64,000 bases of DNA from Nymphaea colorata (lineage: Eukaryota > Streptophyta > Magnoliopsida > Nymphaeales > Nymphaeaceae): contig NC_045150.1 in the NCBI RefSeq assembly GCF_008831285.2, positions 15,685,362-15,749,361 of the forward strand, given 5' to 3'. The translations under genes and the position numbers were made by a program. The notes under the pieces were generated by a model that worked only from the letters and a program-made list of their open reading frames with translations, ran no database searches and had not been told where the DNA came from. The number at the start of each line of letters is the position of its first letter. Position 1 is the stretch's first letter. Below are positions 23,691 through 34,163 of this stretch, one piece after another.

Positions 23691-24367
23691 CACCAGCAAG
23701 ATGCTCTTGCTCATCACAGCTACTTTAGGAAGAAGTGATGGGATTTTCTTTGGAGTTCTATCATCGTCTAAAAGATCTAGAGCTATGAGCTGTCAAGTGG
23801 TTACCATCCAGAATGGAGCTGCTACTTATTGCAAAGGCAACTCGAGGAATCGTCGAGTCTTCACATTTATTGTGGATATTTTACCACCAACATGAATGTC
23901 TTTTCGTTTTTTCGTATTTTTCATATAAATAAGAAAATTGAATGGTGACTCACTTTTTTTCACATTTTTCACATTGTCATTTGATTCTAAATCAGACCAT
24001 ATGCATCTCCCTTCTCTTCTGCCCTCCCACTTTTCTCCTCTTTCTCGTTGCGTGTAGAGCTAGAATTTTAGGGTGCTTTAGGGGCCCTGACCCCTACCCC
24101 CCCTAAAAAAAAATTAAAGATATTACATTTAAAATTTTCAGTTGTCCTATATAAAAATTTTAAAAAATGATATTTTGGCTCATGTTAAAATTTAGAAACT
24201 TTAATTTGGTCTCTCTCATGAAAAATTTTTTGCTCTACCCCTACGTGCATTACTGAAATGATGAAAATAACATACAGAAAATAAAAAGCATGGCAATGCA
24301 TGCATGGGTACATTAGTTATGTAAAATAGGTGGAATGAACAAATGACTAAAAATAAAACGTGCGGTT

Positions 24368-24650
24368 AACCAATGCAGCAGAAATTCATATGTTTCATTA
24401 GAGATAAATGTCAGACTAATGCCAGGCCACGAGATGGTTCCAAGCAATATTAACTTTTAACTAGTTTAAATAGCAACTTTTAATGTGCAATAAATAAATA
24501 ACTGGCCGTGAGGTAAATAAATAAGCAATTTTTATGGGTTCGTGTGTGCAATTGCCCACACACACCCATATGTACCCCACCACAGCTAAGAATATGATGT
24601 TTCGAGCGCAAGGCTATTTTGTGCTTTAGTTTTGTGCGATATTGTAAGCC
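24368..24650. repeat. Direct repeat of about 290 bp, copy 2
   Basis: Partner of 23390-23690, about 978 bp to the right in the same orientation. The 680 bp between them contain no gene, only AT-rich sequence including a CCCCTACCCCCCCT run near 24090. The pair could be decayed LTRs of a short element, but no primer site or polypurine tract is visible. Confidence 0.7.
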
Positions 24651-25296
24651 AAAGATTGCAATATGTGTGAGATTATTATGGTCATTTGTGTGATATATAG
24701 AGCCCATAGATTGCAATATTATAGACAAGATGTTGAACTTCAAACAAGGCTAAATGTCAATCTGCCAACGAGTGATCTTGTGTGAAACTCAAAGGCTGTA
24801 TCAGTGTATAGTGCACGAAATACATGAATAGAAGTTCATATAACACAAAGGACCCCGAAGGCAGGGGAATTGAGGGGAAGGGGCACCTTCAGGCTTCTTT
24901 TTCAGTTGGTGGGTTGTTAACCTCTTGTTCATCCAAAATAAAACACAATTAACCTTATAATGCAGTGAGAGTAGACATAATGCTATGCTAATTGTCACCA
25001 CAACCAAAAATGGACAAAGTACTTTCGCTGCATTCTTGTGTCTTATGTCCATTGTACTCTAACGGTTTTATTTTTGGGGATATCCTACTTCTAAGTTGAA
25101 TAATAGATTATGTACTAATTGCAACACTTATGGGTCGTTCGGTAAAAGAGATATTTTGTAAGTATCTCATAAATCTACCTCAAAAATTAGGGCAAGTTCA
25201 TGAAACAATAGTTTTAGTGTTTCATGAATCTACCGAATATTTAGGACAGATTCATGAAACACTCACAAGTGTACTTGCTGCCAAAGAGCCTCCAAG

Positions 25297-25437
25297 AGGT
25301 TGTTTGAAAACAATAGCAAGATGTTACTTTTTTATGCATCAGCCATAAAACATTTTTTAAAGTGTCCAATAAATTTAACCTACTTTTAGGTTGGAAGCAT
25401 GGGATAGTAACATTTTTACTATTTCCAAACAGCCTTA
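25297..25437. mobile_element. Small MITE-like element with inverted ends
   Basis: The left end AGGTTGTTTGAAAACAATAG and the reverse complement of the right end, AGGCTGTTTGGAAATAGTAA, are imperfect inverted repeats of about 32 bp extending to TGTTACT. The whole is about 140 bp. It sits in a larger region (25130-25590) where TTCATGAAACACTA-like words occur in both orientations, suggesting nested or overlapping MITEs. No target-site duplication is certain. Confidence 0.5.
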
Positions 25438-25599
25438 ATAGGAACACTTTGTTATTATTCCATGTATTTTTTCCAAAAATTGGGGTAGATTCTTTAAATA
25501 TTTTCACTAATGTTTTATGAATATGCCTCAATTTTTGAGAGACATACATGAAACACTAACAAAGTGTTCCTCTTGCTAAACAACCTTTAAATGACGTTT

Positions 25600-26862
25600 G
25601 GATTTTGTTTGAGTAACTATTGTTTTATAATCTGGTTTCACATAATATTTGGATTTTTTTTTACCAAAAAAATACTGAGCCTTGTTTTTTATAAAAAAAA
25701 ACATTTGGATTTCTTGGTCTTCAAAATTTGAGTTTTGATCTTCAATCTTTGGCCTTGGTTATTTTTATTTGGCCCATTCCTTGTGTCTCTGCTGGTTCTT
25801 AATTTAATAGTGGAAAACTAATTTTGGTAGATATGGGGTTCGGGTCTTCTGGATCAAACCCTGTCTTAGCTGTATGAAATAGGAGCATTTCGGATTTAAA
25901 ATCCAATGATGGCATTTGGATCAGAACCCCATCAAACTCCAATCTTGTCATAAAAAGGTTCGATTTGGTAAAGAAATAGATCTGACCCGCTTTCCAAAGA
26001 AGCTTCCCACCACCAATGGTAACGAGTACCATGAAAAGGCCGAAGGTCAAAGTGGAAAATACTGTTTTCCGAAAAGCTACTGGCGACACAAGATGCCATG
26101 CTCGTGACGATGACAGAATCGGACATCACATGTGATCAACCTCCTAGTCCATGACTTGAAACATTTTCCTATTTTTCTAATAATTTATTTTCACTCTCTC
26201 TCTCTCTCTCTCTCTTCAAATATTTTTTATATATTTGTACAAACAAATGAGATTGGAAAGATATCTTAAATTACAACTAATTTACGGATGATGGTGCCAC
26301 AACTCATGGGGAATGAAACATGTACAACATGGTGCAACACACAACGTGAAGTGGTCACAGAGCGATAGAGAGGGAGGAGTCCATTCCCTTATCACGTTGA
26401 TGTTACGTTAAACCATACCAATTACTGCACAACGCGGCAGCCATGGTAATGAGGACCAGACTCATTGATGCAGACCTAATTGCATTCATGTGACACCACG
26501 CTGGCTTGACTGCATTTTGATTCAACAACCTTGGAGGAGGGGGGGGGTGGGGGGTTTGATTATTTTATATTTGAAACTCATAGATCTGATATGGTAAAAA
26601 AATCAATAGTCATCAAATCAAGGATCTTAAGTAGACGTAAATCCTTGTATTATATTTTGCATTGAGGAAAATTCAAATTTAAAAACTGCAATTGATTTGA
26701 CATATTTTTATTGATATGGTAAAAGATTTCATACTTCATCAAATGAAGGAACTTTTTCAGACCTAAATAGTATTTTTAAATCTTCATTTATATATGTACA
26801 TTGAAGAAAAAAAAATTGAATTTAAGATATCTTTCCAACCTCTCATGCAATCAAACAGGGCC
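25600..26862. other. Intergenic with CT microsatellite and G-run
   Basis: No gene. It contains a (CT)n microsatellite at about 26194-26214, and a G-rich tract with runs GGGGGGGGG and GGGGGG at about 26534-26554 that could form a G-quadruplex. The opposing frames at 25799-26129 are not credible. Confidence 0.5.
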
Positions 26863-26865
26863 TTA

Positions 26866-27255
26866 GGTTGAACCCAATATCGTTCTAACCTCACGCAAAG
26901 CATTCTTCCACTCGCTCACCTCTTCCTTTAGCTTCTCATTATTCTCATGCCTCTCGAGAGCTGGCAGAAAAGAACCTTTCTGATTCCCAAAATCGGAAGG
27001 TTCAACACCGAAGAATACAGGAATGATGAGCCTCCATGGCACCGCCCTCCTGCACTTCACCATCTTGGTAATCTCTCCCAAACACCACTTGGAATCAGCG
27101 TAACCCTCAGAGATGATGGGCACAAAAATCCTCGCCTTTCTATGTACCCAGACAAGTTATTCACCCTCTCACCCTTCTCCAAATTCACGTTATCTATGAA
27201 GGTAGAGATGCCCCTTGTTACCGAGGTGTCATAAAGATGGGCAATGAATCCCTTG
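26866..27255 (-). pseudogene. TIR pseudogene 2, 3' part of the TIR exon, cut by LINE copy B
   Basis: Minus-strand translation gives KGFIAHLYDTSVTRGIS, FIDNVNLEKGERVNN, SEGYADSKWCLGEITKMV, a PVFFGVEPSDF strand and EVSEWKNALREV, the same TIR as at 11.4-12.0 kb. A one-base deletion after SGYIER shifts the frame near 27146. The TIR N-terminus is on the far side of LINE copy B (32028-32130). The left edge at about 26866 abuts unrelated sequence ending CAAACAGGGCC, so the first intron and the rest of the gene are lost. Confidence 0.85.
27245..27255. repeat. Target-site duplication of LINE copy B, left
   Basis: TGAATCCCTTG, identical to 32028-32038 at the other end of the LINE. The undisrupted paralogue has it once at 11773-11783. 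Confidence 0.85.
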
Positions 27256-27555
27256 GGGATCATGAAGCTACCGAGTGAAAAGGCAAAACTAAGGTCCCCA
27301 ATAGCAGCCGTGCTTCTACCAGTGCTGCCTCCAATCGGCGGGCTGAAGGTAAGTCAACTAACCCAAATCCTTTTGCTAATTTAATGCATCTTAGCCCGAA
27401 CTGTAATCTAGAGAAGGATGGGCCTCCTGGATTCTCCTCTAACCTGAACGGGGAGGAAGTAGCTAGACCCAACAAGTCGTCGGTGGAGAGGGAGACCCCG
27501 GTGCTCAAATTCTTGAGCATCTCTAAGGACTCAGAGTATTTATGCAATACGAAGT

Positions 27556-27828
27556 ATGTCAATAGTAGGCAAGGCCAAAAAAAAGGTTTCCGATACATGG
27601 GTAGGGGGAAGAAGGGGAGATCCCCCCTCGAAGGCTACCAAACTCAGTGAGCTTCTTATGGCTCACTCACCTGGTTCTAAGAAGAGAAAGATGGTGGTCA
27701 GGACAGAGGGGAATGTTGCTCAATTGGAAAATATTGAGGAGGCCATTTTTGCTGAAGGGGAAGGCCCCAAACGGGATACTATGGAGGCGTGCGAGCCTCA
27801 TGATAACAACCCTAATTCTTTCCCATGA
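27556..27828 (+). pseudogene. LINE copy B ORF1 C-terminal tail
   Basis: About 90 codons of a Lys/Glu-rich C-terminus (KRKMVVRTEGN, EGEGPKRDT), ending in TGA at 27826-27828. In plant L1 elements ORF1 is an RNA-binding chaperone; its zinc knuckles are not preserved here. The stop overlaps the ORF2 start codon as ATGA, which suggests coupled reinitiation. The frame is disrupted upstream and the 5' end is missing. Confidence 0.55.
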
Positions 27829-29272
27829 AAGTACTGTACTGGAATATCCGAGGTCTCGCTAGGATGGAGACCCAAAAGGAGTTGAGTGATATTATGGTTC
27901 AAGCGAAGCCTGAGATTGGGTTCATTTCTGATTTTATGGTTGATTCTCACAAGTTGCATGCTACTATGAAAAGCTTTACCGATTATGATTTTTTGTCTAA
28001 TGCTAATGTGTTCAATGGTAGGGGTAGAATTATGTCTTTTTGGAGGAAGAATGTTGTGCAGGTTCTTAGTTACATTGTGGACACATATTGGGTTGGTATG
28101 TGTTTGAAGGACCTTCGCGATGGCAGAGAAACTATTATATTTGGTATCTACTTGCCTACAAGGCTTGTGGATAGGCTGGAGAGCCTTATTAGATTTGAGG
28201 CAGTGGTCTCCAGGATAAATGGACCATGTATGGTCATAGGGGATTTCAATGCTATGATGGGTAGCTGGAACAAAACGGGCGCTCCTCCTGTAGCTAGATC
28301 TTTGCTGGCCTTCAATCGCTTCATTATATCCTGCCTTATGACTGAAGTGGAGGACCCCTCCAAGAAATTTACATGGTCTAATCATAGAAGGGGGTCACAT
28401 GCTGTGTTGTGTAAGCTTGACTGGTCTTTTGTGAATGGTAAGTGGGTTTCTGAATTTGGTGGTAGGGGAACTCTCAAGGTCTCTACTTCCTCCACTTCTG
28501 ATCACAGCCTTTTAGTGTATCAGATGTCCACGAATGGTATTCTAAACAAGGGTCGTCATCCCTTCAGGTTCTTCAAGCCTTGGATCATGGATTCAGATGG
28601 GTTGGATATAGTCAAGAAGGAATGGGGCTCCAATGTCACAGGCTGTCCCATGATCAGACTCCTTAAGAAGCTAGGGTTAGTTAAAGCTGCCTTACTGAGA
28701 TGGAATGGGGAGAAGTTTGGTCGGCTAGAAAACAGGATCGAGAACCTTCGTCTTCGCCTAGACCAAAGCAGGCTTCTTGTTGAACATGGGGACTGGGGAG
28801 CTACTAAACAGGAGTATGAGATTAGAGGTTTGCTCAATGATGCCCTCCTTATGGAAGAAGTTATGTGGAAGCAAAGGTCTCGAATAGATGGCTTGCTGAG
28901 GGGGACAAAAACACATCTATCTTCCACATCATGGCCAACTGTCGTAAGGCTAAGCGGTATATCAGAGTCATTGAAGTTGATGGGGAAACACATACAGAGG
29001 AGGCCAAGATTTTGAAGGCGTGTACTTCCCATTTCCAGCAGCTTTTGGGGTCTGATGTAGCATGTGGAGATATGTTTGCAGATATAGAAGATGGCGACAT
29101 GGTTACCAATGAAGAGAACCAATGGATGCTTCGACCAATCATGAGAGAGGAGATCGTTATGGCAATCAAGAGTCTAGACAAGGACAGTGCTGCTGGCCCA
29201 GATGGCTTCCCGAACTATTTCTATAAGGACTGTTGGAGCATCATAGGAGATGATGTGGTTGTAGCTGTGTAA
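27825..29272 (+). pseudogene. LINE copy B ORF2: endonuclease and N-terminal RT linker
   Basis: ATG at 27825. An apurinic-type endonuclease domain has YWNIRGLAR at the N-terminus, GDFNAM near residue 145 and SDHS near residue 225 (about 28497). It then runs through WIMDSDG and an RSR-type linker. A frameshift at about 28870-28890 moves the reading to the frame that carries WLAEGDKNTSIFH and the SAAGPDGF segment, ending in an in-frame TAA at 29270. The endonuclease nicks target DNA to start target-primed reverse transcription. The early acidic residue usually found around position 43 (PEIGFISD here) is present in context. Confidence 0.85.
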
Positions 29273-30360
29273 GATTTCTTCCTAAAAGCAAAACTTGTTG
29301 GCAGTGTTAACCACACCATGATCTGCTTGATAGCGAAAAAACAGAATGCCATCAAGGTTGAGGATTATAAGCTCATATCCCTATGCCACACCATTTATAA
29401 GATTATTACAAAAATTATCGTTATCAGGATGAGGGATGTCATCATGCGACTGGTTCAAAGGAACCAAGCTGCTTTTTCTAAAGGGAGACAAATTCAAGAC
29501 AACATATTATGGGCGAATGAGATTGCTAATTCTAAAGATTTCTGGTCGAAAGGGGGCTGTTTTCTTAAGTTGGACCTCTCAAAGGCTTATGATAGAGTTT
29601 TTTGGAAATTTTTGCAGAATAGCATGCATGTGATGGGATTCCACCCCAGATGGATAGAATTAGTGATGAAATGTGTTACTTCAGTGTCATATGAGATGGT
29701 GATTAATGGTCGCTTGGGGGACAGGTTCACCGCTTCGAAAGGACTCAGACAGGGGGACCCGATGTCCCCATACCTTTTTATTCTTGTTATGGAAATCTTC
29801 AACCGCCGTATTCAAGTGCAGGTTCGCAACAAGACCATCCAAATTCTCAAGATCTGGAATGTTTCTCAAGAGACAGGAGCAGTTATGTATGCCGACGATG
29901 TTCTCATGGTTTATAAGGCTTCTATAAGTTCTTTTTGTGCCATTAAAGATATGCTTGAGCAATTTGAGAAGTTCGCTGGTATGAAAGTGAACAAGAAAAA
30001 ATATGTTGCCTTCTTGGAAAAAATTCTAGATTGCACGGTAGAGGATCTCAGCAACATCCTTCAATGGCCGATTGGTTCCCTTCCAGCAGATTATCTTGGT
30101 GTGCCCTTTTTCTGTGGTAGACGACATGTGTTGTCCACTGATTTTTAAAATGGAAAGTAAGTTGGCAGGATGGAAAGCTCGCATTCTCTCTTTTGCTGGT
30201 CGTATCATCCTTATTAAATATGTGTTGTCTACCCTCGCCCACTATTGGATGATGGTCTTCCGTCTTCCTCGTAAAATCAATAAAAAACTTGAAAATATTT
30301 GCAAGAGATTCCTTTGGAATGATGGTGAGTCTACTCGGTATATCCACCACATCAGTTGAG
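29273..30360 (+). pseudogene. LINE copy B ORF2: reverse transcriptase core
   Basis: The same frame continues after the TAA and is readable to 30148. RT motifs in order are YKLISLCHTIYKI, FSKGRQIQDN, FLKLDLSKAYDRV, GLRQGDPMSPYLF, the catalytic MYADDVLMV near 29884, then PADYLGVPFF. A small indel near 30115 shifts the frame to KMESKLAGWKARILSFAGR and LSTLAHYWMMV, which end in a stop at 30358. The element's RT copies its own RNA at the nicked target. The catalytic Asp pair is intact, but the breaks make the copy inactive. Confidence 0.88.
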
Positions 30361-31833
30361 ATAGACTTTGTAACCCTTATGATCTTGGGGGCATTGGCCT
30401 CCCTAAAATGGAGGACCTGAACCACGCGCTGTTGGCTAGCAGGTGTAGCAAGCTCTTGATGGATGATGGCATATGGGACAAGGTGTACAAAGATAAGTTC
30501 CTCCAAAAGAATAGCCTTTAGACCCTTAGTGGATCAATTATACGTAGCTGGGGTTGGAAGGGGCTCATTTGGGGCTGGAGGTTTATTCAGGATAAGACAG
30601 AGTGGAAGCTTGGGATGGGAACCCTTGTCATTTCTGGCTTGATCCTTGGCAGGGTAGGCCACTTATCCAATAGATAAGTGGGGAGAGTTCTGTTAATATT
30701 GTTAGGGAAGTCAATATATCAGTTAATAATAAGGTGCTCTTGAGCAGGGGCAACACGAATGGTTTTGAGGATGTGTGGATAGGCCTCATTGGCAACATAG
30801 ACTCCATCCCCCTATCTAATGAAACTGACCAGGTTGTTTGGAGAGACAACCATCAACCTTGTACTGGGGTTGGAGACATACTTGACCATACTAGGGGAGC
30901 GAGGGAGAGAGAGAGTTGGAGGAAATACATTTGGCAAGGAAAAGCCCCCTCTAGTGCTTGCTGGTTCAGCTTCCTTGCCAGTGAGGGCAGATTACCCACT
31001 TTAGACAGAATCAAGAAACTAGGTTTTCATCTTGCCAATTGTTGTCTCTTTTGCAGGAAAGCTGAAGAAACTAATGATCATGCTATCCTTCATTGTGAGG
31101 TAGCCAGAGAAATCTAGGAATGGATCTCAGCCAAGTTTGGCATCATCTATTCACCCACTCGCAATTTTCAGCTTGAAATCCAACAGTGGATGCATAAGAA
31201 GGTGTGTGACGGGTGTGTTGGAGAATTGCTTTCCTTATTGTTTGCTGGCGAATCTGGTGGCATCGCAATCGGCTAGCGCATGAGGACCAATCTAGTGCAG
31301 CTATCAACCTGAAAGAAGATATATGGTCGACATGTGTGCCAACTTTCTTGGGTCTCAAATGGACAAAGGAAACGAAAGACACTGTCCGTACTTGAGCCAT
31401 TTCCAATCTGATGTGGTCTGTCAGGCGCCAAGAACCTGCTAATATGCTCCTTTTCGAGGTTACACATGTTGAAGTCGCTGGGAAGTTGAGGGCTGCTGGA
31501 AACTCCTATTCCAGTGATGGAGTGAATGGTATGGCTATATTGTTGAGCCCTAGGGGCAGGGTACTCGCTGGTGAGCTGGAGGTGATGGAAAAGTTGTTCA
31601 GATATCATAAGGAGTATGGTGGTCGTATTTCTATTTGCACTAGGATCGAAGCCCTTACTCGATGGATACGGCAACATTATGACGGTAGCAGAATATGGTC
31701 GGAGTTCCACATGCTTGTCAAAGATTTCCACTACAATGTCAAGATTGAAAGGGATCATCCTACGGCGGATTTTGGGTCCTTCATCACCTCCCACGTCAAG
31801 GAGTTGAGGGATGTTTTTTTGTGTGTAGGCTAA
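30361..31833 (+). pseudogene. LINE copy B ORF2: zinc-binding region and RNase H-like C-terminus
   Basis: After further stops near 30520 and 30675, a zinc-binding segment reads FHLANCCLFCRKAEETNDHAILH (about 31020-31095), the CX2C...H pattern found after LINE RT domains. A C-terminal RNase H-like part (31411-31833) has GMAILLSPRG, TRIEALTRWIRQH, FHMLVKDF and an HPTADF segment, matching the order of plant LINE RNase H domains. Some catalytic Asp/Glu positions look replaced (T-R-I in place of T-D-S), so the RNase H is probably inactive as well as frameshifted. Confidence 0.75.
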
Positions 31834-31990
31834 CTTTCACTGATTTTTAGCTTTTTTCCTGTATCTAGTGTCTTGTAAGTTGTTTTTCGGAAGAGCTAAG
31901 TCAGCCTTTGGGTATACTGTATCTGAAGGATAGTAGTCTTTTGCTCTTTTGCTATCCTTTCCCTTTTTGTATAGCTCATTTTGTTTAATA

Positions 31991-32027
31991 AAGGTAGGGG
32001 GCCGCATCCCCCAGCAAGCTGTTATTG
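31991..32027 (+). terminator. LINE 3' end with AATAAA-type signal
   Basis: AATAAAGG at about 31987-31994, then GGGGGCCGCATCCCCCAGC, a GC-rich near-palindrome, ends directly at the target-site duplication. The same sequence ends LINE copy A (about 1566-1612, minus). Neither has an A-rich tail. Confidence 0.55.
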
Positions 32028-32130
32028 TGAATCCCTTGCGGGTATTGGGTCCTCTTAAAACTTAAGAAAGCATCATATTTGTGAACATCATCTCCTTGGG
32101 AAGTTTGTGAGGATGCCTCAGTTCCATCAG
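32028..32130 (-). pseudogene. TIR pseudogene 2, N-terminal part beyond the LINE
   Basis: It opens with TGAATCCCTTG (32028-32038), the right-hand target-site duplication. It then matches 11784-11876: TCCTCTTAAAACTTAAGAAA, CATCATATTT and GGAAGTTTGTGA, encoding (minus) the start of the TIR domain with the same frameshifting extra A. Homology stops within CAGTTCCATC at 32130, where a 25-base copy of LINE 3' sequence follows. Confidence 0.8.
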
Positions 32131-32152
32131 CCTTTGGGTATACTGTATCTGA
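32128..32152 (+). repeat. 25-base scrap of LINE 3' sequence as filler
   Basis: CAGCCTTTGGGTATACTGTA plus TCTGA repeats 31902-31926 of LINE copy B exactly, at the point where TIR homology ends. It looks like filler DNA copied during end joining. Confidence 0.6.
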
Positions 32153-32159
32153 TGACTTT

Positions 32160-32596
32160 GTAAGTTATTGGGTCCAGAATATGACTTGAAACATATCACC
32201 CCTGGACCCAGCGGAGCCCACCAAGAGTCATACTAAGTCTAGGGCCAATGATTCTGTTTGTTTCTCGTAAAATCCCTTGAAAGCATGTTAAGATCACACC
32301 AGCGTGATCCGGTTCGATGATATGATCGGATGCTGATTTTTGGAATCCTAATGTGCGTCTGAATATTATATGATTAATCAACATGTGGATCCAGCCATCT
32401 ATATGACACCATCAATAATTGAGAACAATGATGATTGGAAACAATTATACAATAAGACCCGTATGCGAAGTCAGCTGGTTTTATACTTACAGTGAAATCC
32501 ACTGGATCATGAAGGAACCTCCTTCCTTGGTCCATACTTGGTGGGGCCAAAGACTTGACTCAGTTCCTTCCCCCAACAAACTGTGGGCTACACATC
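32160..32596. other. Intergenic between the TIR remnant and the PPR fragment
   Basis: No gene. The segment at 32535-32600 (GGGGCCAAAGACTTGACTCA ... CAACAAACTGTGGGC) has a diverged relative at 46806-46880, so it is a dispersed repeat scrap. Confidence 0.5.
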
Positions 32597-32757
32597 CAAT
32601 TGTGTGCTTAATATGCTTGTCTGCACAAAGAGATATGAGACAATGCATGAAGTATATTTGAGAGCTTCTCGTCTGGGTGTCAAGCTGGATGCTTGTTGCT
32701 TTAACATTCTCATTAGGCTTTATGTCAACTTGAAAAAATGGATGCTGCATATTCTTT
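32597..32757 (+). repeat. PPR segment A, plus-strand copy 1 of a 161-bp direct repeat
   Basis: Identical by eye to 32763-32923 (offset 166). It encodes part of PPR motifs (NMLVCTKRYETMHEVYLRAS, LDACCFNILIRL) and carries the frame-disrupting GGCTTTATGTCAAC. The joint between copies is TTTTTCATCAATTG. Confidence 0.85.
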
Positions 32758-32762
32758 TTCAT

Positions 32763-33380
32763 CAATTGTGTGCTTAATATGCTTGTCTGCACAAAGAGAT
32801 ATGAGACAATGCATGAAGTATATTTGAGAGCTTCTCGTCTGGGTGTCAAGCTGGATGCTTGTTGCTTTAACATTCTCATTAGGCTTTATGTCAACTTGAA
32901 AAAATGGATGCTGCATATTCTTTGGTTGATGAGATGCCTAAACAAGGTTGCAAGCCTAACAGGAAAACTTATGCAACACTGATGCATTATCTTTGTGAGC
33001 AAGGCAATGTAGATGAAGCCTTTCAACTCTATGAAAGAACGGATAAAGCAGGTTGCCATCATGACACAATAACGTTCAATATACTGATCTCTGGGCTCTG
33101 CAAACAAAAGATAGTGCCAGAAGGAATGGATTTGTTGGATAAGATGAAGGGCAAGGGATGCTTCCCTAACTCTGGGTCCTACCTGGCTGTTATATATGGT
33201 CTGTTGGATATGAAGAAGTCTCTTGATGCAAAAGTGTACTTGTACCGAATGATATCAGAAGGTTCTGCTCCTGGTTCTAAGAGAGATGATACGGCATGGA
33301 TTTGTTCCTCGAATGGGAACCTAGAGAAGGCTTCTAAACAGAATGTTCCCAAGGGCTGGCAATATATATGTCCACAATGA
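32763..33380 (+). pseudogene. PPR protein gene, C-terminal half (segment A plus downstream repeats)
   Basis: The plus-strand translation shows consecutive 35-residue P-class PPR motifs: segment A (32763-32899), then from 32904 MDAAYSLVDEMPKQGCKPNR, TYATLMHYLCEQGNVDEAF, ITFNILISGLCKQKIVPEG and GSYLAVIYGLLDMKKSLD, degenerating after YRMISEGSAPG near 33272. A one-base deletion at LRLLYVNL/RLLCQLEKM (about 32884) throws the first part out of frame. PPR proteins bind organelle RNA through alpha-hairpin repeats. The matching N-terminal half is on the opposite strand at 34164-34530. With three frame problems and no start it is a pseudogene. Confidence 0.85.
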
Positions 33381-34125
33381 TGTTCTTGATGAATTAACAC
33401 AACTAGAATGCATAGGTGGGATTTGTGAAAAGTGATTGTGTTGCTGAAATGGTTTTAGTATATGTGTTACGTGTTTTCTTTCCGTTCTATGATAACTTTC
33501 TGTATTGTATAGTGTACATTCTTAGTTGGCTTCAGATTTGTAAGGATGGAGCATCTTTGTGATTGACCTACGCTAGAATGCTGAAATCAGATGTTGACTT
33601 ACTAACTGCATTCCCCTTGTACACTGCAGTGTTAATGTTACAGTTGGGATTTTAGAAGATAAACTAATGCTTACTGGTTTACATACTGTTGCTGACATCT
33701 ATTGCAACTCTTGTCATCAACTCTTCGGGTGGAAATATGTAAAGTCCCCTCTCATTTTTGTGCCAGACAAATTTTAGTATGAATAGTTAGCATATTCATG
33801 ACAGCTATTCTTTTTAGAGTGACAAGATTGAACATGGAGATGGATCGATTTCTGCAGAGCACTCAGACGATGCATAAATAATTCTAGATATTAAGACCAT
33901 GGCTCAAAAGACCAAACTGTAAATTTACTGCAAATCAACTTAATCTGAAACTGATTTAACATGTTCGAACTGCATAGCACAACTGAATTTAAATATTCCA
34001 AATAAGCAACGGAGGAGGATATTTCCTACAATCTGGAAATTTCCAAATAAGCAAAGGTTGGTGTGGTCATTTATCTATAATTTTTGTAAATCTGGAAAAA
34101 TGTTTCCTTATTATCAAACTAAGAA
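33381..34125. other. Sequence between converging PPR halves
   Basis: No coding signal. AT-rich, with TTCCAAATAAGCAA twice (about 34000 and 34048). In sense orientation it may hold the 3' untranslated region of the PPR gene. Confidence 0.5.
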
Positions 34126-34163
34126 TTAATTTTTTGGAAATCTAGAAATATAATTCTTTTTCA

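Larger units (their letters stand above)
27256..32027 (+). mobile_element. LINE copy B (L1-type with RNase H), inserted in TIR pseudogene 2
   Basis: The element of about 4.77 kb is flanked by 11-bp direct repeats (TGAATCCCTTG). It contains the tail of ORF1, ORF2 with endonuclease, reverse transcriptase, zinc-binding and RNase H regions, and a short 3' untranslated region ending AATAAAGGTAGGGGGCC...GCTGTTATTG with no poly(A) tail. The start is inside ORF1, so the copy is 5'-truncated, though longer than copy A. ORF2 has several frameshifts and stops. It represents a mostly reconstructable but dead member of the same family as 1566-5640. Confidence 0.9.

Noticed and set aside
27798-29181. Long minus-strand frames opposite LINE copy B (for example 27798-28385, 28556-29122)
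   Set aside because: They are antisense to endonuclease and RT coding sequence, which shows the family motifs on the plus strand.
31273-31794. 173-codon minus-strand frame
   Set aside because: It is antisense to the LINE RNase H-like region and has no motif.
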